19,911 bases of DNA from Nitrospinota bacterium (GCA_018830405.1 JAHJSF010000042.1:1-19911), one strand, 5' to 3'. Counted from the first letter of the stretch, positions 7,659 to 16,181 are shown. Notes: generated by a model not told the origin, from the letters alone. Translations and numbers: made by a program.

Positions 7659-9047
7659 ATGGCTGGAAGGTTGGGATTTGCTATCATGCCTCAGAAGAGA
7701 ATAGGTATCCTTAAGAAATTACGTTACCTTGTCTTCCTGGCGTCTCTTGTCGCCATCCTCTTCATACCGGCCACCAGGGGCGAAACAGCAGATGATGGAA
7801 CTATCGCCTACACCAGAGCCGGCAAAATGTATCATCAGCTTATAAAAGAAAAGCCGAAATTTCGCGATAAGTGGCTGGCCGCCTCCAAGGAATTTGAAAA
7901 AATCTACAATGATAAAAATGCCTCCCCCGATATTTCCGCCAAGGCGCTATTTAGTTCGGCCAACCTATATTTTGAGCTCCATAAACTATCATACGCATCT
8001 ATAGACCTGAAGGAATCAAAGAGGCTATACAGCCTATTAGTCAGGCAATATTCTCAGCACCGCCTAGCAGACAACTCGCTATATCGGGTAGGTGAAATAT
8101 CCCTCAAAGAAGGGGATAAAAAAGGGGCCTATGAGGCCTTTAAACTTCTTCAGGAAAAATATCCGAAGGGGAATATGTCTAGCGAAGCCTCGAAAAGGCT
8201 CAAAGAGATATCCTATGTCCCCTCTCCCTCTCCCTCTCCCGCCCCACTGCCTACACCAGCTCCCAAGCCAACACCACCAGTGGTAGCGCCACCAACTACG
8301 GTTACCCATACCGAAACAAAGAGGGCGGTTAATAAGAAGTATGAAAAGAGGTTGGTCATAATAGACGCCGGACACGGGGGAAAAGATTCCGGGGCGGTTG
8401 GGGTGAATAGGATACTTGAAAAAAGGGTGGTCCTCGACATCGCCCTTAAGCTAAAGACTCTCCTCGAAAAGGACGGGGGTTACAAGGTTGTAATGACCAG
8501 AACGAGGGACAACTTTATCTCCCTCCAAAATAGAACAAAGATTGCCAATAAGAATGGGTCGGCCATATTTGTCTCTATACACGCCAACGCCAGTAAAAAT
8601 AAAAAGCTTCACGGAATAGAAACATTCTTTCAAGGTCTACCCAAAAGTGAGGCCGCCAAAGAGACGGCCGCCCGAGAAAACATGGTCTTTATAGATAAAA
8701 AACTCCCATCCAAGGATAATATGCTCCTTTTTATCCTCTCCGATATGAAAAATGCCTACCTTATAAACGAATCGAGCCATCTGGCTGAGACGATACAGGC
8801 TAATCTAATCAAGGGAATGAGTAAAAAATATTCAAGGATAAAAAACCTTGGGGTCAAACAGGCCCTCTTCTTCGTCCTAAACGACGCCCAAATCCCCAGC
8901 GTGCTGGTAGAGGTCTCTTTCCTGACACACCATGAAGAGGGAAAACGGCTGGCCGACAGCGGATATAGAACAGATATAGCCAGGTCTATCTATGAAGGGA
9001 TTGATAGATATACCTCAGAGATTGAAAAGGTGGCTACGCGAGAATAG
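7659..9047 (+). CDS. exported N-acetylmuramoyl-L-alanine amidase with TPR-like and Pro-rich regions
   Basis: Periplasmic cell-wall hydrolase that cleaves the MurNAc-L-Ala bond. A basic n-region (KRIGILKKLR) and a hydrophobic stretch (YLVFLASLVAILFIP) form a signal peptide or anchor. Then come TPR-like helical repeats (about residues 48-185), a linker made almost only of Pro/Ser/Ala/Thr/Val (about 186-215), and an amidase_3 domain (about 230-455) with the zinc ligands DAGHGG (His239), Glu254 and SIHANA (His308), and the catalytic Glu418 in VLVEVSFL. The start is uncertain: the frame is open from TTG7635 inside the phosphoesterase gene; ATG7641, ATG7659 and ATG7686 are all possible. 7659 has GGGAAA about 10 bases upstream; 7686 gives the neatest signal peptide. 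It resembles AmiC but carries a TPR region in place of the AMIN domain. No pseudogene sign. Confidence 0.93.
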   Translation: MAGRLGFAIMPQKRIGILKKLRYLVFLASLVAILFIPATRGETADDGTIAYTRAGKMYHQLIKEKPKFRDKWLAASKEFEKIYNDKNASPDISAKALFSSANLYFELHKLSYASIDLKESKRLYSLLVRQYSQHRLADNSLYRVGEISLKEGDKKGAYEAFKLLQEKYPKGNMSSEASKRLKEISYVPSPSPSPAPLPTPAPKPTPPVVAPPTTVTHTETKRAVNKKYEKRLVIIDAGHGGKDSGAVGVNRILEKRVVLDIALKLKTLLEKDGGYKVVMTRTRDNFISLQNRTKIANKNGSAIFVSIHANASKNKKLHGIETFFQGLPKSEAAKETAARENMVFIDKKLPSKDNMLLFILSDMKNAYLINESSHLAETIQANLIKGMSKKYSRIKNLGVKQALFFVLNDAQIPSVLVEVSFLTHHEEGKRLADSGYRTDIARSIYEGIDRYTSEIEKVATRE

Positions 9048-9076
9048 TTAGAACCAAAGACTAATCTAACCTTTTT
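9047..9076 (+). terminator. weak candidate terminator between convergent genes
   Basis: GTTAGA (9047-9052) and TCTAAC (9065-9070) form a 6-bp AT-rich stem with a 12-base loop, followed by CTTTTTC. It sits in the 13-base convergent gap between the amidase stop and the recN stop and overlaps both gene ends. The stem is weak, so efficiency is doubtful, but a stop signal is needed here for opposing transcripts. Confidence 0.3.
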
Positions 9077-10770
9077 CGGCTCTCAATCATCTCCTCGGCG
9101 TGTCTTCGGGTTGTCTCGGTAACCAGCACTCCGCCCGACATTCGGGCTATCTCATCCACCCGTTCCTTATCGGTCAGCCTTTTGGCCAGAACGACCGTCC
9201 TCCCCTCTTGGGCTATCTTTTCTATAAAGAAGTGGTTGTCGGCCATAGAGGCAATCTGAGGAAGATGGGTTACGCAGAACAATTGGTGTCTGGCCGAAAC
9301 CTCCTTGATCTTTCTACCAACCAGGTCAGCGGCCTTCCCCCCCATGCCGGTATCTATCTCATCAAATATTAGGATGGGAACGGAATCCTTACCGGCAATT
9401 ATATTTTTTAGGATAAGCATAACCCGCGACAGCTCGCCCCCTGAGGCAATCTTGGCCAGAGGTTTGGCATCGACCCCCAAGTTTGACGAAAAATAAAACT
9501 CTATCTTGCCGATACCCTTTGCAGTTAGCGGGACATTCTTCCCCCGGTAGCTTACAAAACTACCGCCATCCTCCCCATAATCAAAACGAACCTCAAAAAG
9601 GGCATTATCCATCCTGAGTCCCTTGAGCCCCTCGGAGACCTCTTGGCCCAAACGCCCCCCGGCCTCTTCCCTTCTATCGGCTAATTTCACACACCCGGTC
9701 GAAACAACCTTCCGTAATTCCTCAATCTCCCCATCAAGAAGTTCACCCCTCTCCCCCATCTCTTCAAACCCGTCGAGCTCCTCCTGCATGGAGGCCATCT
9801 TGGCCATAACCGCCTCGATACTCCCCCCATACTTGCGCTTCAGGCGGTTCACCTCGGCCAGCCTCTCATCTATCTCGGCCAACTTATCAGGGTCAACCTC
9901 GATACTGTCTATATAATCGCGCAGGGCGGAAGCCCCCTCTTCAATGGCATACAACCCTTCCCGCATCCCTTTGCTGATCTCCCCTATCCTGGGGTCTATG
10001 TGGGTAATCTTATCGAGCAGCTTAAATGAATCGTTAAATTTCTCTACGGCCGAGCCCTCTCCCCCATATAGCAGGTCATAGGCCTCCAGGCCGACACCGC
10101 TCCTCTGCTCGGCGTGCTGCATCAGTTTTTTTTCGGCAATAAGGGCCTCTTCGTCCACCTCGTCTATCCCTGAGGAGGCAATCTCGTTTATCTGAAAGGT
10201 GAGATAGTCTATCCGCTCTCCCCGCTCCGCCTCTCTCTCTTTGATTTTAGCCAGCTCCCCCTCCTTTTTCCTTAGGAGTGATATATCGCTTATCAGGCTT
10301 GATTCCAATGATTCGGTCCCAGCAAAAGAATCTAAAAGGCTCAACTGGTTATCAGATTTGAGGAGGCTTTGATGTTCATGCTGACCATGTATATCGACCA
10401 TCAGGTCGCCAAGGTCTTTAAGGAATGATAGGGGAAAGGCCCGGCCATTAACGTAACACTTACTTTTCCCGTCGCTACTGAAGGTTCTTCTGATAATCAG
10501 CTCATCTTCAACGGATAAACCGCTCTCCGCAAGGAAGGGGGTAATATTCTGATTTTCGGGTAGCTGAAAAAGGGCCTCAACCTCCCCCTCATCCGCCCCC
10601 TGCCGCAGCCAATCGGGCGACCTCTTTTCACCCAGGATAACCCCTAAGGCACCGATAAGTATCGACTTTCCAGCCCCTGTTTCTCCGGTCAAGATATTAA
10701 GCCCTTGCCCAAATTCAAGGGTCAGGTCATCAATGAGGGCAAAGTTTTTTATAGAAAGTTCGGTCAGCAT
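9061..10770 (-). CDS. recN: DNA repair protein RecN
   Basis: SMC-like ATPase that acts early in double-strand break repair and helps hold DNA ends or sister chromatids together. Walker A is GETGAGKS (29-36), the ABC signature ASGGELSRVML is at 442-452, Walker B PILIFDEIDTGMGG at 465-478, and VTHLPQIA (500-507) follows, all in RecN order. Between lie long charged helices (about 150-370) as in the family's coiled coil. The 569 residues are normal. It is the last gene of the - strand run: the nadK stop lies 1 base before its ATG, so it probably depends on coupling, with only a poor SD. Its regulation by a LexA box is not apparent because no own promoter is visible. Confidence 0.97.
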   Translation of the reverse strand: MLTELSIKNFALIDDLTLEFGQGLNILTGETGAGKSILIGALGVILGEKRSPDWLRQGADEGEVEALFQLPENQNITPFLAESGLSVEDELIIRRTFSSDGKSKCYVNGRAFPLSFLKDLGDLMVDIHGQHEHQSLLKSDNQLSLLDSFAGTESLESSLISDISLLRKKEGELAKIKEREAERGERIDYLTFQINEIASSGIDEVDEEALIAEKKLMQHAEQRSGVGLEAYDLLYGGEGSAVEKFNDSFKLLDKITHIDPRIGEISKGMREGLYAIEEGASALRDYIDSIEVDPDKLAEIDERLAEVNRLKRKYGGSIEAVMAKMASMQEELDGFEEMGERGELLDGEIEELRKVVSTGCVKLADRREEAGGRLGQEVSEGLKGLRMDNALFEVRFDYGEDGGSFVSYRGKNVPLTAKGIGKIEFYFSSNLGVDAKPLAKIASGGELSRVMLILKNIIAGKDSVPILIFDEIDTGMGGKAADLVGRKIKEVSARHQLFCVTHLPQIASMADNHFFIEKIAQEGRTVVLAKRLTDKERVDEIARMSGGVLVTETTRRHAEEMIESRKRLD

Positions 10771-10771
10771 A

Positions 10772-11638
10772 TTAATATTTGCCTATTTGTCCCCCCCAGC
10801 CAAGTTTCTCACGCAGCACCTGATAATAATCTTTTCGGGGTGACTGTATGATAGAGGTCTTACTAAGGCTTTTCTTAACCCTTATAACATCACCATGATA
10901 TAGGGGGAAGCCTATCTGCCCGTCTATCGTAACCATTACATCCTCCTCCACAGTCGCCAGGGTTGCCTCAATCTTAACGCTATCGGGGAGAACGATAGGG
11001 CGGTTGGTAAGATTATGGGGACAGATCGGGGCAAGTACAAGCGCCTCGGTGGTGGGGTAGACAATAGGCCCGGCCGCTGCTAAAGAGTAGGCGGTCGAAC
11101 CGGTCGGGGTAGAGATAATAAGACCGTCCGCCCGATAATTGGTAACAAAGAGGTCGTCAACCGATATCTTCAGATTCAATATCCTGGCCAGATGTCCCCG
11201 ATTTATGACAACGTCATTCAGTCCTATATGGGTATCAACAACCTCCCCTTTTCTGATTAGGGCGATATCTATCTTAATCCTCCCCTCGGTCTTATAGTCA
11301 CCGGCCAGAATCATTTCAAGGGCGGGATAGAGTTCCTCAAAGGTGATATCGGTCAGGAATCCCAACCCCCCAAAGTTGACGCCCAGGATAGGGATATCTC
11401 TATCTTCAAGAAGTCTGGCTGCCGCCAGGAGGGTTCCATCCCCCCCCATAACGACAATCAGGTCAGATTGGGAGGCTACATCCTCTTTACTCTTTGAGGA
11501 AGAGACACCAATAGTCTTAGCGGTCTCTTGGTCTATAATGACCTCAATCCCCCTATCGACAAGCCAGTCCCTTAGCCCCTGCAAGGCCTTCTTGGACATA
11601 GGATGTTGAGACTTTACTATTACCCCAATCTTTTTCAT
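10772..11638 (-). CDS. nadK: NAD kinase
   Basis: Phosphorylates NAD to NADP using ATP or polyphosphate; cytoplasmic and essential in most bacteria. Motifs: the conserved GGDGTLL (65-71), GVNFGGLGFLTDI (86-98), NDVVINRG (141-148) in the NAD site, and the glycine-rich DGLIISTPTGSTAYSLAAAGPIVYP, centred on TPTGSTAY (177-184). The 288 residues are usual. GGAG (11644-11647) is placed well before the ATG. It lies 33 bases after the lipoprotein gene and almost touches recN; nadK-recN adjacency is common in many bacteria. Confidence 0.97.
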   Translation of the reverse strand: MKKIGVIVKSQHPMSKKALQGLRDWLVDRGIEVIIDQETAKTIGVSSSKSKEDVASQSDLIVVMGGDGTLLAAARLLEDRDIPILGVNFGGLGFLTDITFEELYPALEMILAGDYKTEGRIKIDIALIRKGEVVDTHIGLNDVVINRGHLARILNLKISVDDLFVTNYRADGLIISTPTGSTAYSLAAAGPIVYPTTEALVLAPICPHNLTNRPIVLPDSVKIEATLATVEEDVMVTIDGQIGFPLYHGDVIRVKKSLSKTSIIQSPRKDYYQVLREKLGWGGQIGKY

Positions 11639-11671
11639 CTTAGCTCCATTCAGATGAAGATTGATAACTGC

Positions 11672-12025
11672 CTACTCCTGCGGTTCGGTTGTATTGAACA
11701 CATATGAGGTAACCACGCCGTTATCGTCAAATCTAATAACTAAATCTTTAGTGCTCGAATCACCAAGAATCCTGTAATTATATTTTCCATATGTCCAGGT
11801 AGGACTCCCATCCTCTATACCCACCCTCCAAGGAGGGCCAAACATCCTTTGAATCTCCTTTTTAGTGGTTTTACCTATTTGAATCCTCGATACCCTCGCT
11901 TCGGGAAAATCTCTCCCCACACTGGCGCAGGAAGAAATAAAGAGGGGTGCAATCAACAGTAGAAGAATAAAATAGTGATTGGTTAATATCTTCCCTATCC
12001 CTTTTGTGCCTCTATCGATCGCCAT
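11672..12025 (-). CDS. BamE/SmpA-like outer-membrane lipoprotein
   Basis: A 117-residue lipoprotein. After a basic n-region comes a hydrophobic segment (FILLLLIAPLF) and the lipobox ISSC at about residues 30-33, with Cys33 as the lipidation site; the next residues (ASVG) do not forbid outer-membrane sorting. The mature part carries the SmpA/BamE pattern: IQIGKTTKKEIQRMFGPP, then WTYGKYNY, then LVIRFDDNGVVTSYVF. BamE helps the BAM complex insert outer-membrane proteins; small relatives outside Gammaproteobacteria may do other jobs. The start at 12025 is chosen over an in-frame ATG at 12088 because a strong AAAGGAG (12032-12038) precedes it and the longer form would add 21 non-lipoprotein residues encoded by a repeat. 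It lies between hisIE and nadK. Confidence 0.8.
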   Translation of the reverse strand: MAIDRGTKGIGKILTNHYFILLLLIAPLFISSCASVGRDFPEARVSRIQIGKTTKKEIQRMFGPPWRVGIEDGSPTWTYGKYNYRILGDSSTKDLVIRFDDNGVVTSYVFNTTEPQE

Positions 12026-12049
12026 ATTTCTCTCCTTTCGACTGCAAGG

Positions 12050-12098
12050 GAACACCCCCCCAATCCCCCTTAACAAAGGGAGAATCAAAGGGGGTTAT
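12050..12098. repeat. degraded C-rich/G-rich palindromic intergenic repeat
   Basis: A C-run, then CCCCCTT (12065-12071) and AAGGGGG (12088-12094) form a 7-bp stem around a 16-base loop; a competing inner hairpin CCCTT/AAGGG uses 12067-12071 and 12076-12080. The pattern resembles the AATCCCCCTT...AAGGGGGATT palindromes scattered in many environmental Gram-negative genomes. It fills the 78-base gap between hisIE and the lipoprotein gene, upstream of the latter's SD, and has no T-run on the - strand. Confidence 0.5.
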
Positions 12099-12103
12099 TC
12101 CGA

Positions 12104-12739
12104 TTATTTGGTCTTACTCTTCTTCCCAATCCGCTTACTCAGTTCTTTATAGATATCCTCCGGGGATATATCGTGATAGCCGAGAAGAACCAGGCTGTGA
12201 AACCAGAGATCGGCCACCTCGCATATTATCTCATCTCGGTTATCATTTTTGGAGGCGATTACAGATTCAGCCGCCTCCTCCCCGATCTTCTTTAGAATCT
12301 TATCCTTCCCCTCTCTGAATAGATAAGAGACATATGAACCCTCAACAAGGTTATTCTTCCGGTCGAGTATAACCTCTCGCAGATGGGCAATGATCTCAGG
12401 CCCGGACGGGACAACCTTCTCCCCTGAGAGTGTTTCGAAGAAACAGCTCTTGTTCCCGGTGTGGCAAGCCACCCCCGTCTGTCTGACCTTAACCAGAAGG
12501 GTATCCTTATCGCAATCGTAGCTAATCTCAACCACCTCTTGAACATTCCCCGAAGTCTCCCCCTTCTTCCAGAAAGACTGGCGAGACCTGCTCCAAAAAT
12601 GGGTATAACCGCTATCAATGGTCATCTTTATCGATTCACTATTCATATAGGCCAACATCAGCACCTTACCGCTGGCGGCATCCTGAACAATGGCCGGAAT
12701 AAGCCCCTTCTCGTCAAACTTAAGGTCTTCTATATTCAT
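12104..12739 (-). CDS. hisIE: bifunctional PR-AMP cyclohydrolase / PR-ATP pyrophosphatase (HisIE)
   Basis: Second and third steps of histidine synthesis in one chain. The N-terminal HisI domain (about 1-110) has [17 protein letters not shown] (49-65), the metal-binding DCDKD (75-79) and the zinc cysteines C92 and C99 (ACHTGNKSC). The C-terminal HisE domain (about 115-205) has the MazG-like GEEAAE (153-158) and [13 protein letters not shown] (174-186). The 211 residues fit fused HisIE. Its ATG overlaps the hisF TGA by 4 bases (12736-12739), so translation is likely coupled. All key residues are present. Confidence 0.97.
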   Translation of the reverse strand: MNIEDLKFDEKGLIPAIVQDAASGKVLMLAYMNSESIKMTIDSGYTHFWSRSRQSFWKKGETSGNVQEVVEISYDCDKDTLLVKVRQTGVACHTGNKSCFFETLSGEKVVPSGPEIIAHLREVILDRKNNLVEGSYVSYLFREGKDKILKKIGEEAAESVIASKNDNRDEIICEVADLWFHSLVLLGYHDISPEDIYKELSKRIGKKSKTK

Positions 12740-13503
12740 CTTGTCATCCTCATATTTACCCCTCTTTCACTCAACACCTTCTTCACCTGGCCGATTGTAT
12801 ATGTCCCATAATGAAAAATCGAGGCGGCCAAGACAGCATCCGCCCCCCCTATATCAAGCGCCTCGTAGAGGTGATCTATATTTCCCGCCCCGCCTGAGGC
12901 AATGACCGGAACCTTCACTGCATCGGACAAGCTTCTCGTTAGAGGTATATCATACCCTATATTGGTTCCGTCCCTATCCATGCTGGTCAGCAAAATCTCC
13001 CCTGCCCCATACTCCTCCATCTTAACCGCCCAGCCGATGGCATCTATACCTGTATTGTTTCGTCCACCGTGGGTATAAACCTCCCAGGCGTTTTTTCCCT
13101 GTTTCTGTTTGGCATCAATAGCCACCACAATACATTGGCTCCCAAATCTTTCGGAGGCACGCTTAACAAATATAGGGTCATGAACAGCAGCAGTATTTAT
13201 CGACACCTTATCCGCCCCGGCCCGCAATATAGCCTTTATATCCTCCAAGGTTCTTATACCGCCACCAACTGTCAAAGGAAGAAATATATTATCAGCCGTC
13301 CGGCGTATAACATCTATAATGATATCTCTCTTCTCGTGCGAGGCGGTGATATCGAGGAAGGTTAGTTCGTCCGCCCCGGCCCTATCGTAGGCCATGGCCG
13401 ATTCAACCGGATCCCCAGCGTCTATCAGGTCAACAAAATTGACCCCTTTAACCACCCGTCCGTCTTTAACATCAAGACAAGGAATAATTCTTTTAGTTAG
13501 CAT
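12736..13503 (-). CDS. hisF: imidazole glycerol phosphate synthase, cyclase subunit HisF
   Basis: With HisH it forms IGP synthase, using ammonia channelled from glutamine to make imidazole glycerol phosphate and AICAR. It is a TIM barrel with catalytic Asp11 ([12 protein letters not shown], 9-20) and Asp130 (VVAIDAK). Phosphate-binding loops show as TVGGGIRT (78-85), KVSINTAAV (99-107) and IASGGAG near residue 220. The 255 residues match the family. It is separated from hisA by 5 bases and overlaps hisIE by 4 bases. Confidence 0.98.
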   Translation of the reverse strand: MLTKRIIPCLDVKDGRVVKGVNFVDLIDAGDPVESAMAYDRAGADELTFLDITASHEKRDIIIDVIRRTADNIFLPLTVGGGIRTLEDIKAILRAGADKVSINTAAVHDPIFVKRASERFGSQCIVVAIDAKQKQGKNAWEVYTHGGRNNTGIDAIGWAVKMEEYGAGEILLTSMDRDGTNIGYDIPLTRSLSDAVKVPVIASGGAGNIDHLYEALDIGGADAVLAASIFHYGTYTIGQVKKVLSERGVNMRMTR

Positions 13504-13508
13504 AATAG

Positions 13509-14231
13509 CTATTTAGTAAGCTCAATCAGGGCCGGAAGTGAAACTCGCCCATCATAAAGTGCCTTCCCGACAATCACACCGGTTACACCAAACTCCTCTA
13601 GGGCTATAATATCCTTTATATCCTTCTCCGAAGATACCCCCCCCGAGGCAATAACCGGAATATTGATAGACTTGGCCAAGGCCTTCGTCTCCTCAAGGTT
13701 CGGGCCAACCAGAGCGCCGTCACGGCTGATATCGGTATAGATAATAGCAGAAACCCCTTTATCTTCAAGCTGTTTGGCCAAATCAATCGCCTTCTGTTCG
13801 GTAATCTCACGCCAACCCTTAACAGCCACCATCCCCTTAGAGGCATCTATACCCACAATAATCCTCCCCGGGAATTCCTTACACGCCTTGGCCACAAACT
13901 CAGGCTTAGATTGAGCAACTGTGCCGAGAATAACCTGAGTAACCCCCGCCTCAAGGTACCTCTCAATAGCAACAATATCCCGAATACCTCCCCCAATCTC
14001 TGTTTCAATATTTAGGGAAGAGATAACCTCGGCAAATAAATCAAAATTATTAAGTCCACCTTCAAAGGCACCGTCCAAGTCGACCAGATGAATCCGCTCC
14101 GCCCCCATCGACTCCCACTTCTTGGCGGTGGCTACCACATCCTCTGAATAGACCGTCTCCTCTTCACTCTTACCTTGAAAGAGACGCACACAGCGCCCCT
14201 TCTGTATATCAATAGCCGGGATAATTATCAT
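13509..14231 (-). CDS. hisA: ProFAR isomerase HisA
   Basis: Isomerises ProFAR to PRFAR, the substrate of HisF-HisH. It is a TIM barrel homologous to HisF, with catalytic Asp8 ([14 protein letters not shown]) and Asp129 (IVGIDASKG), GGGIRD (80-85) and a C-terminal phosphate loop (VIASGGVSS). The 240 residues are typical. A single-pathway enzyme is inferred; bifunctional PriA forms occur mainly in Actinobacteria. Its ATG overlaps the hisH stop by 4 bases (14228-14231). Confidence 0.97.
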   Translation of the reverse strand: MIIIPAIDIQKGRCVRLFQGKSEEETVYSEDVVATAKKWESMGAERIHLVDLDGAFEGGLNNFDLFAEVISSLNIETEIGGGIRDIVAIERYLEAGVTQVILGTVAQSKPEFVAKACKEFPGRIIVGIDASKGMVAVKGWREITEQKAIDLAKQLEDKGVSAIIYTDISRDGALVGPNLEETKALAKSINIPVIASGGVSSEKDIKDIIALEEFGVTGVIVGKALYDGRVSLPALIELTK

Positions 14232-14857
14232 ATCATCTCTCCAAATCTCTTAAATATCTTTAAACCTATATCCTGACTCTTCTCAGGGTGAAATTGGACA
14301 CCATAAACATTATCGCGGCAAACCGCCGATGTGAAATTTATTCCATAGTCTGTAGTGGTCAAGATTATATCCTTATCGGGAGTATCCACATAGTAGGAGT
14401 GGACAAAGTAGAAATAGTCCCCATCGGCTGTATCGCTCAGGAGTGGACACTCCTTTTTTATGGATATGCGGTTCCAACCCATGTGGGGAACCTTAAGGTT
14501 TCTATCCCCTTCCAGCATATCGGCCGGGAACCGCCTAATCCGTCCGGGTAATATATCAAGCCCCTTGTGTATACCAAACTCCTCACTCTCGGTAAAGAGG
14601 AGCTGTAACCCCAAACAGATGCCGAGGAAGGGTGTTCCCTTGGCAACCACCTCCTTAATAGGTTCGATCAGTTTATCCGCCTCAAGGTTATCCATGCAAT
14701 CCTTAAAGGCCCCAACCCCGGGGAGAACAACCCCGTCAGCCGACAGGATATCTTCTGGTTTATCAGTGATAAAGGCGTCTACCCCAACCTTCTCAAACCC
14801 CTTCTGGACACTGCGGAGATTCCCCATTCCATAGTCTATAACAGCAATTTTTTTCAT
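14228..14857 (-). CDS. hisH: imidazole glycerol phosphate synthase, glutaminase subunit HisH
   Basis: Class I glutamine amidotransferase subunit that feeds ammonia to HisF. The triad is visible: nucleophile Cys81 in GICLGLQLL, and His190/Glu192 in GVQFHPEKSQ; the oxyanion-side loop is LPGVGAF (45-51). The 209 residues are normal. It is the first his gene present here; hisB, often next upstream, is absent because the divergent toxin-antitoxin module begins 184 bases away. An in-frame stop 15 bases upstream of the ATG fixes the start. The SD is poor (a G-rich GGGCGG directly abuts the ATG), so expression may rely on a leader I cannot define. Confidence 0.97.
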   Translation of the reverse strand: MKKIAVIDYGMGNLRSVQKGFEKVGVDAFITDKPEDILSADGVVLPGVGAFKDCMDNLEADKLIEPIKEVVAKGTPFLGICLGLQLLFTESEEFGIHKGLDILPGRIRRFPADMLEGDRNLKVPHMGWNRISIKKECPLLSDTADGDYFYFVHSYYVDTPDKDIILTTTDYGINFTSAVCRDNVYGVQFHPEKSQDIGLKIFKRFGEMI

Positions 14858-14951
14858 CCGCCCATTATCTCACAATATAAATCTCCCTGCCATTACTATG
14901 GGGGGTACGAAAAAACAACACCCTCTTCTCGTTCCCTTAGGAGTGTAAAAA

Positions 14952-14973
14952 TTATCAACATTTAAGTTGACAA
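14952..14973. promoter_or_regulatory. candidate operator overlapping the antitoxin promoter
   Basis: TTATCAAC (14952-14959) and GTTGACAA (14966-14973) form an inverted repeat with 8-base arms, one mismatch and a 6-base centre. It covers the -35 hexamer of the toxin-antitoxin promoter. XRE-type antitoxins commonly repress their own operon through such dyads, so this is a natural binding site for the protein encoded at 15042. It is also close enough to affect the divergent hisH promoter. Confidence 0.45.
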
Positions 14974-14995
14974 CATTCTTTACATTTATTACTAT
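14967..14995 (+). promoter_or_regulatory. sigma-70 promoter for the toxin-antitoxin operon
   Basis: A perfect -35 TTGACA (14967-14972) is followed after 17 bases by TACTAT (14990-14995, 4 of 6 consensus); TATATT at 14993-14998 is a second possible -10 with a long spacer. The start codon at 15042 has GGAG at 15030-15033. The rest of the 184-base divergent region (14858-15041) is AT-rich on this side. No convincing his promoter was seen on the - strand. Confidence 0.5.
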
Positions 14996-15041
14996 ATTAT
15001 TACATTGATTATCAAATATTTTATAGATTGGAGTTACTACT

Positions 15042-15815
15042 ATGCTTTCAGAATTTATTAAACAACTAAGGAATAAAGAGTCCTTTACGCAGGATTTTTT
15101 AGCATCTAAGTTGGACATCTCTAGGCCTACTTATCTGCAAATTGAGCGGGGGAAGCGTGATTTAACAGTTACCGAAGCCAAAAAGCTTGCTGATATTTTC
15201 GGGATCTCCATTGAGGACCTTATTGAAGGTAGGGATACCTCTGCTGTGGCAGAGATTGAAAACACTCCTAAGGTTGGAAAGGAAAAGACTCAAATAAGGA
15301 TAAGCATTCCTCAGAAGAACCTTGAAAAATTTAAGGAGGTTCTGCTATATCTACTGTCGAAGGTAGGTGGAAAACCTAATGTGGGAGAGGCCGTTATTTA
15401 TAAGCTTTTATATTTTATAGATTTCGATTTTTACGAAAAATTCGAAGAACAGCTTATAGGGGCGACATATATAAAAAATCATTTCGGGCCAACCCCCGTT
15501 GAGTTTAAAGCCGTCACTCAAGATATGATCAAAAAGGGTGAGCTAACCATGGTAGAAGATAAATATTTTAACTACCCACAAAAAAAATATTTGGCGGTTA
15601 GGAGGCCTAATCTTAAAATTCTATCTGGGCGAGAAATAGAACATATTGATAATGTATTGGTGCGCCTTTCTGATAAGAATGCCAAAGAGATGGAAAACTA
15701 TTCGCACGAAGATATTCCCTGGAAAACCGGAGAAAAAGGTAAACCAATTTCCTACGAAAGCGTTTTCTACCGAGACGAAAGATATTCTGTAAGAAATTAT
15801 GAAGATGACCTTTAA
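15042..15815 (+). CDS. XRE-family HTH / DUF4065 (Panacea, SocA-like) antitoxin
   Basis: Two parts are visible. Residues 5-62 are an XRE helix-turn-helix (QDFLASKLDISRPTYLQIERG, then TEAKKLADIFGISIEDL), which binds DNA. After a linker, about residues 108-235 match DUF4065/Panacea: KLLYFIDFDFYEKF (121-134), IKNHFGPTP (144-152), and SHEDIPWK (221-228) with KPISY. This domain is known as an antitoxin module that neutralises unrelated toxins, as in SocAB and PanAT pairs. The protein has 257 residues. Its 3' end overlaps the toxin gene by 17 bases. The likely role is to neutralise the neighbour toxin and repress its own promoter through the dyad at 14952-14973. The gene is more AT-rich than the his genes, fitting acquisition. 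Function is inferred from family and layout. Confidence 0.87.
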   Translation: MLSEFIKQLRNKESFTQDFLASKLDISRPTYLQIERGKRDLTVTEAKKLADIFGISIEDLIEGRDTSAVAEIENTPKVGKEKTQIRISIPQKNLEKFKEVLLYLLSKVGGKPNVGEAVIYKLLYFIDFDFYEKFEEQLIGATYIKNHFGPTPVEFKAVTQDMIKKGELTMVEDKYFNYPQKKYLAVRRPNLKILSGREIEHIDNVLVRLSDKNAKEMENYSHEDIPWKTGEKGKPISYESVFYRDERYSVRNYEDDL

Positions 15816-16140
15816 AGAGCTACCAGAGTTTTCCAAGGAGTTTAAGAGGTTTGCCAAAAAATATAAATCATTGCCTGAAGATCTGGAAGAGTTTAAGCGG
15901 GTCGTATATGTTATTCCACTCGGTAATAGTAAGCAGCGTTTTCGTGTCCTGACTAAAAACGATTTGTGTGCTGTTATAAAAGCCCGCTTATCTTGCCGAT
16001 ATTTAAAAGGGTCTGATCTCAGAATTATTTACGCCTTCTACCACCAGAACCATGCCGTAGATTTTATAGAGCTTTACTTCAAGGGAGATAAGGAGAATCA
16101 TGACGTTGACAGGGTAAGGAAATATTGGCTCTTCGCGTAA
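15799..16140 (+). CDS. RelE/ParE-superfamily toxin
   Basis: A 113-residue basic protein with the RelE/ParE-like layout: an N-terminal FKELPEFSKEFKRFAKKYKSL helix pair, then a beta sheet with LRIIYAFYHQ (74-83) and VDFIELYFKGDKENHDVDRVRKY (87-109). Relatives are ribosome-dependent mRNA interferases or gyrase poisons; here I cannot tell which, because the catalytic residues vary. The start is at 15799, or at ATG 15805 two codons later, both within the antitoxin 3' end, so translation is coupled with the antitoxin made first, as is usual in type II modules. No terminator is evident before the insertion sequence. Confidence 0.82.
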   Translation: MKMTFKELPEFSKEFKRFAKKYKSLPEDLEEFKRVVYVIPLGNSKQRFRVLTKNDLCAVIKARLSCRYLKGSDLRIIYAFYHQNHAVDFIELYFKGDKENHDVDRVRKYWLFA

Positions 16141-16181
16141 GAGTGTGGGTCATTTTATACCTCCTTAAGCATACAAGTCAG

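Noticed and set aside
12026-12088. longer start for the BamE-like lipoprotein at 12088
   Set aside because: It would add residues encoded by a palindromic repeat ahead of a normal lipoprotein signal; the ATG at 12025 has a strong SD.
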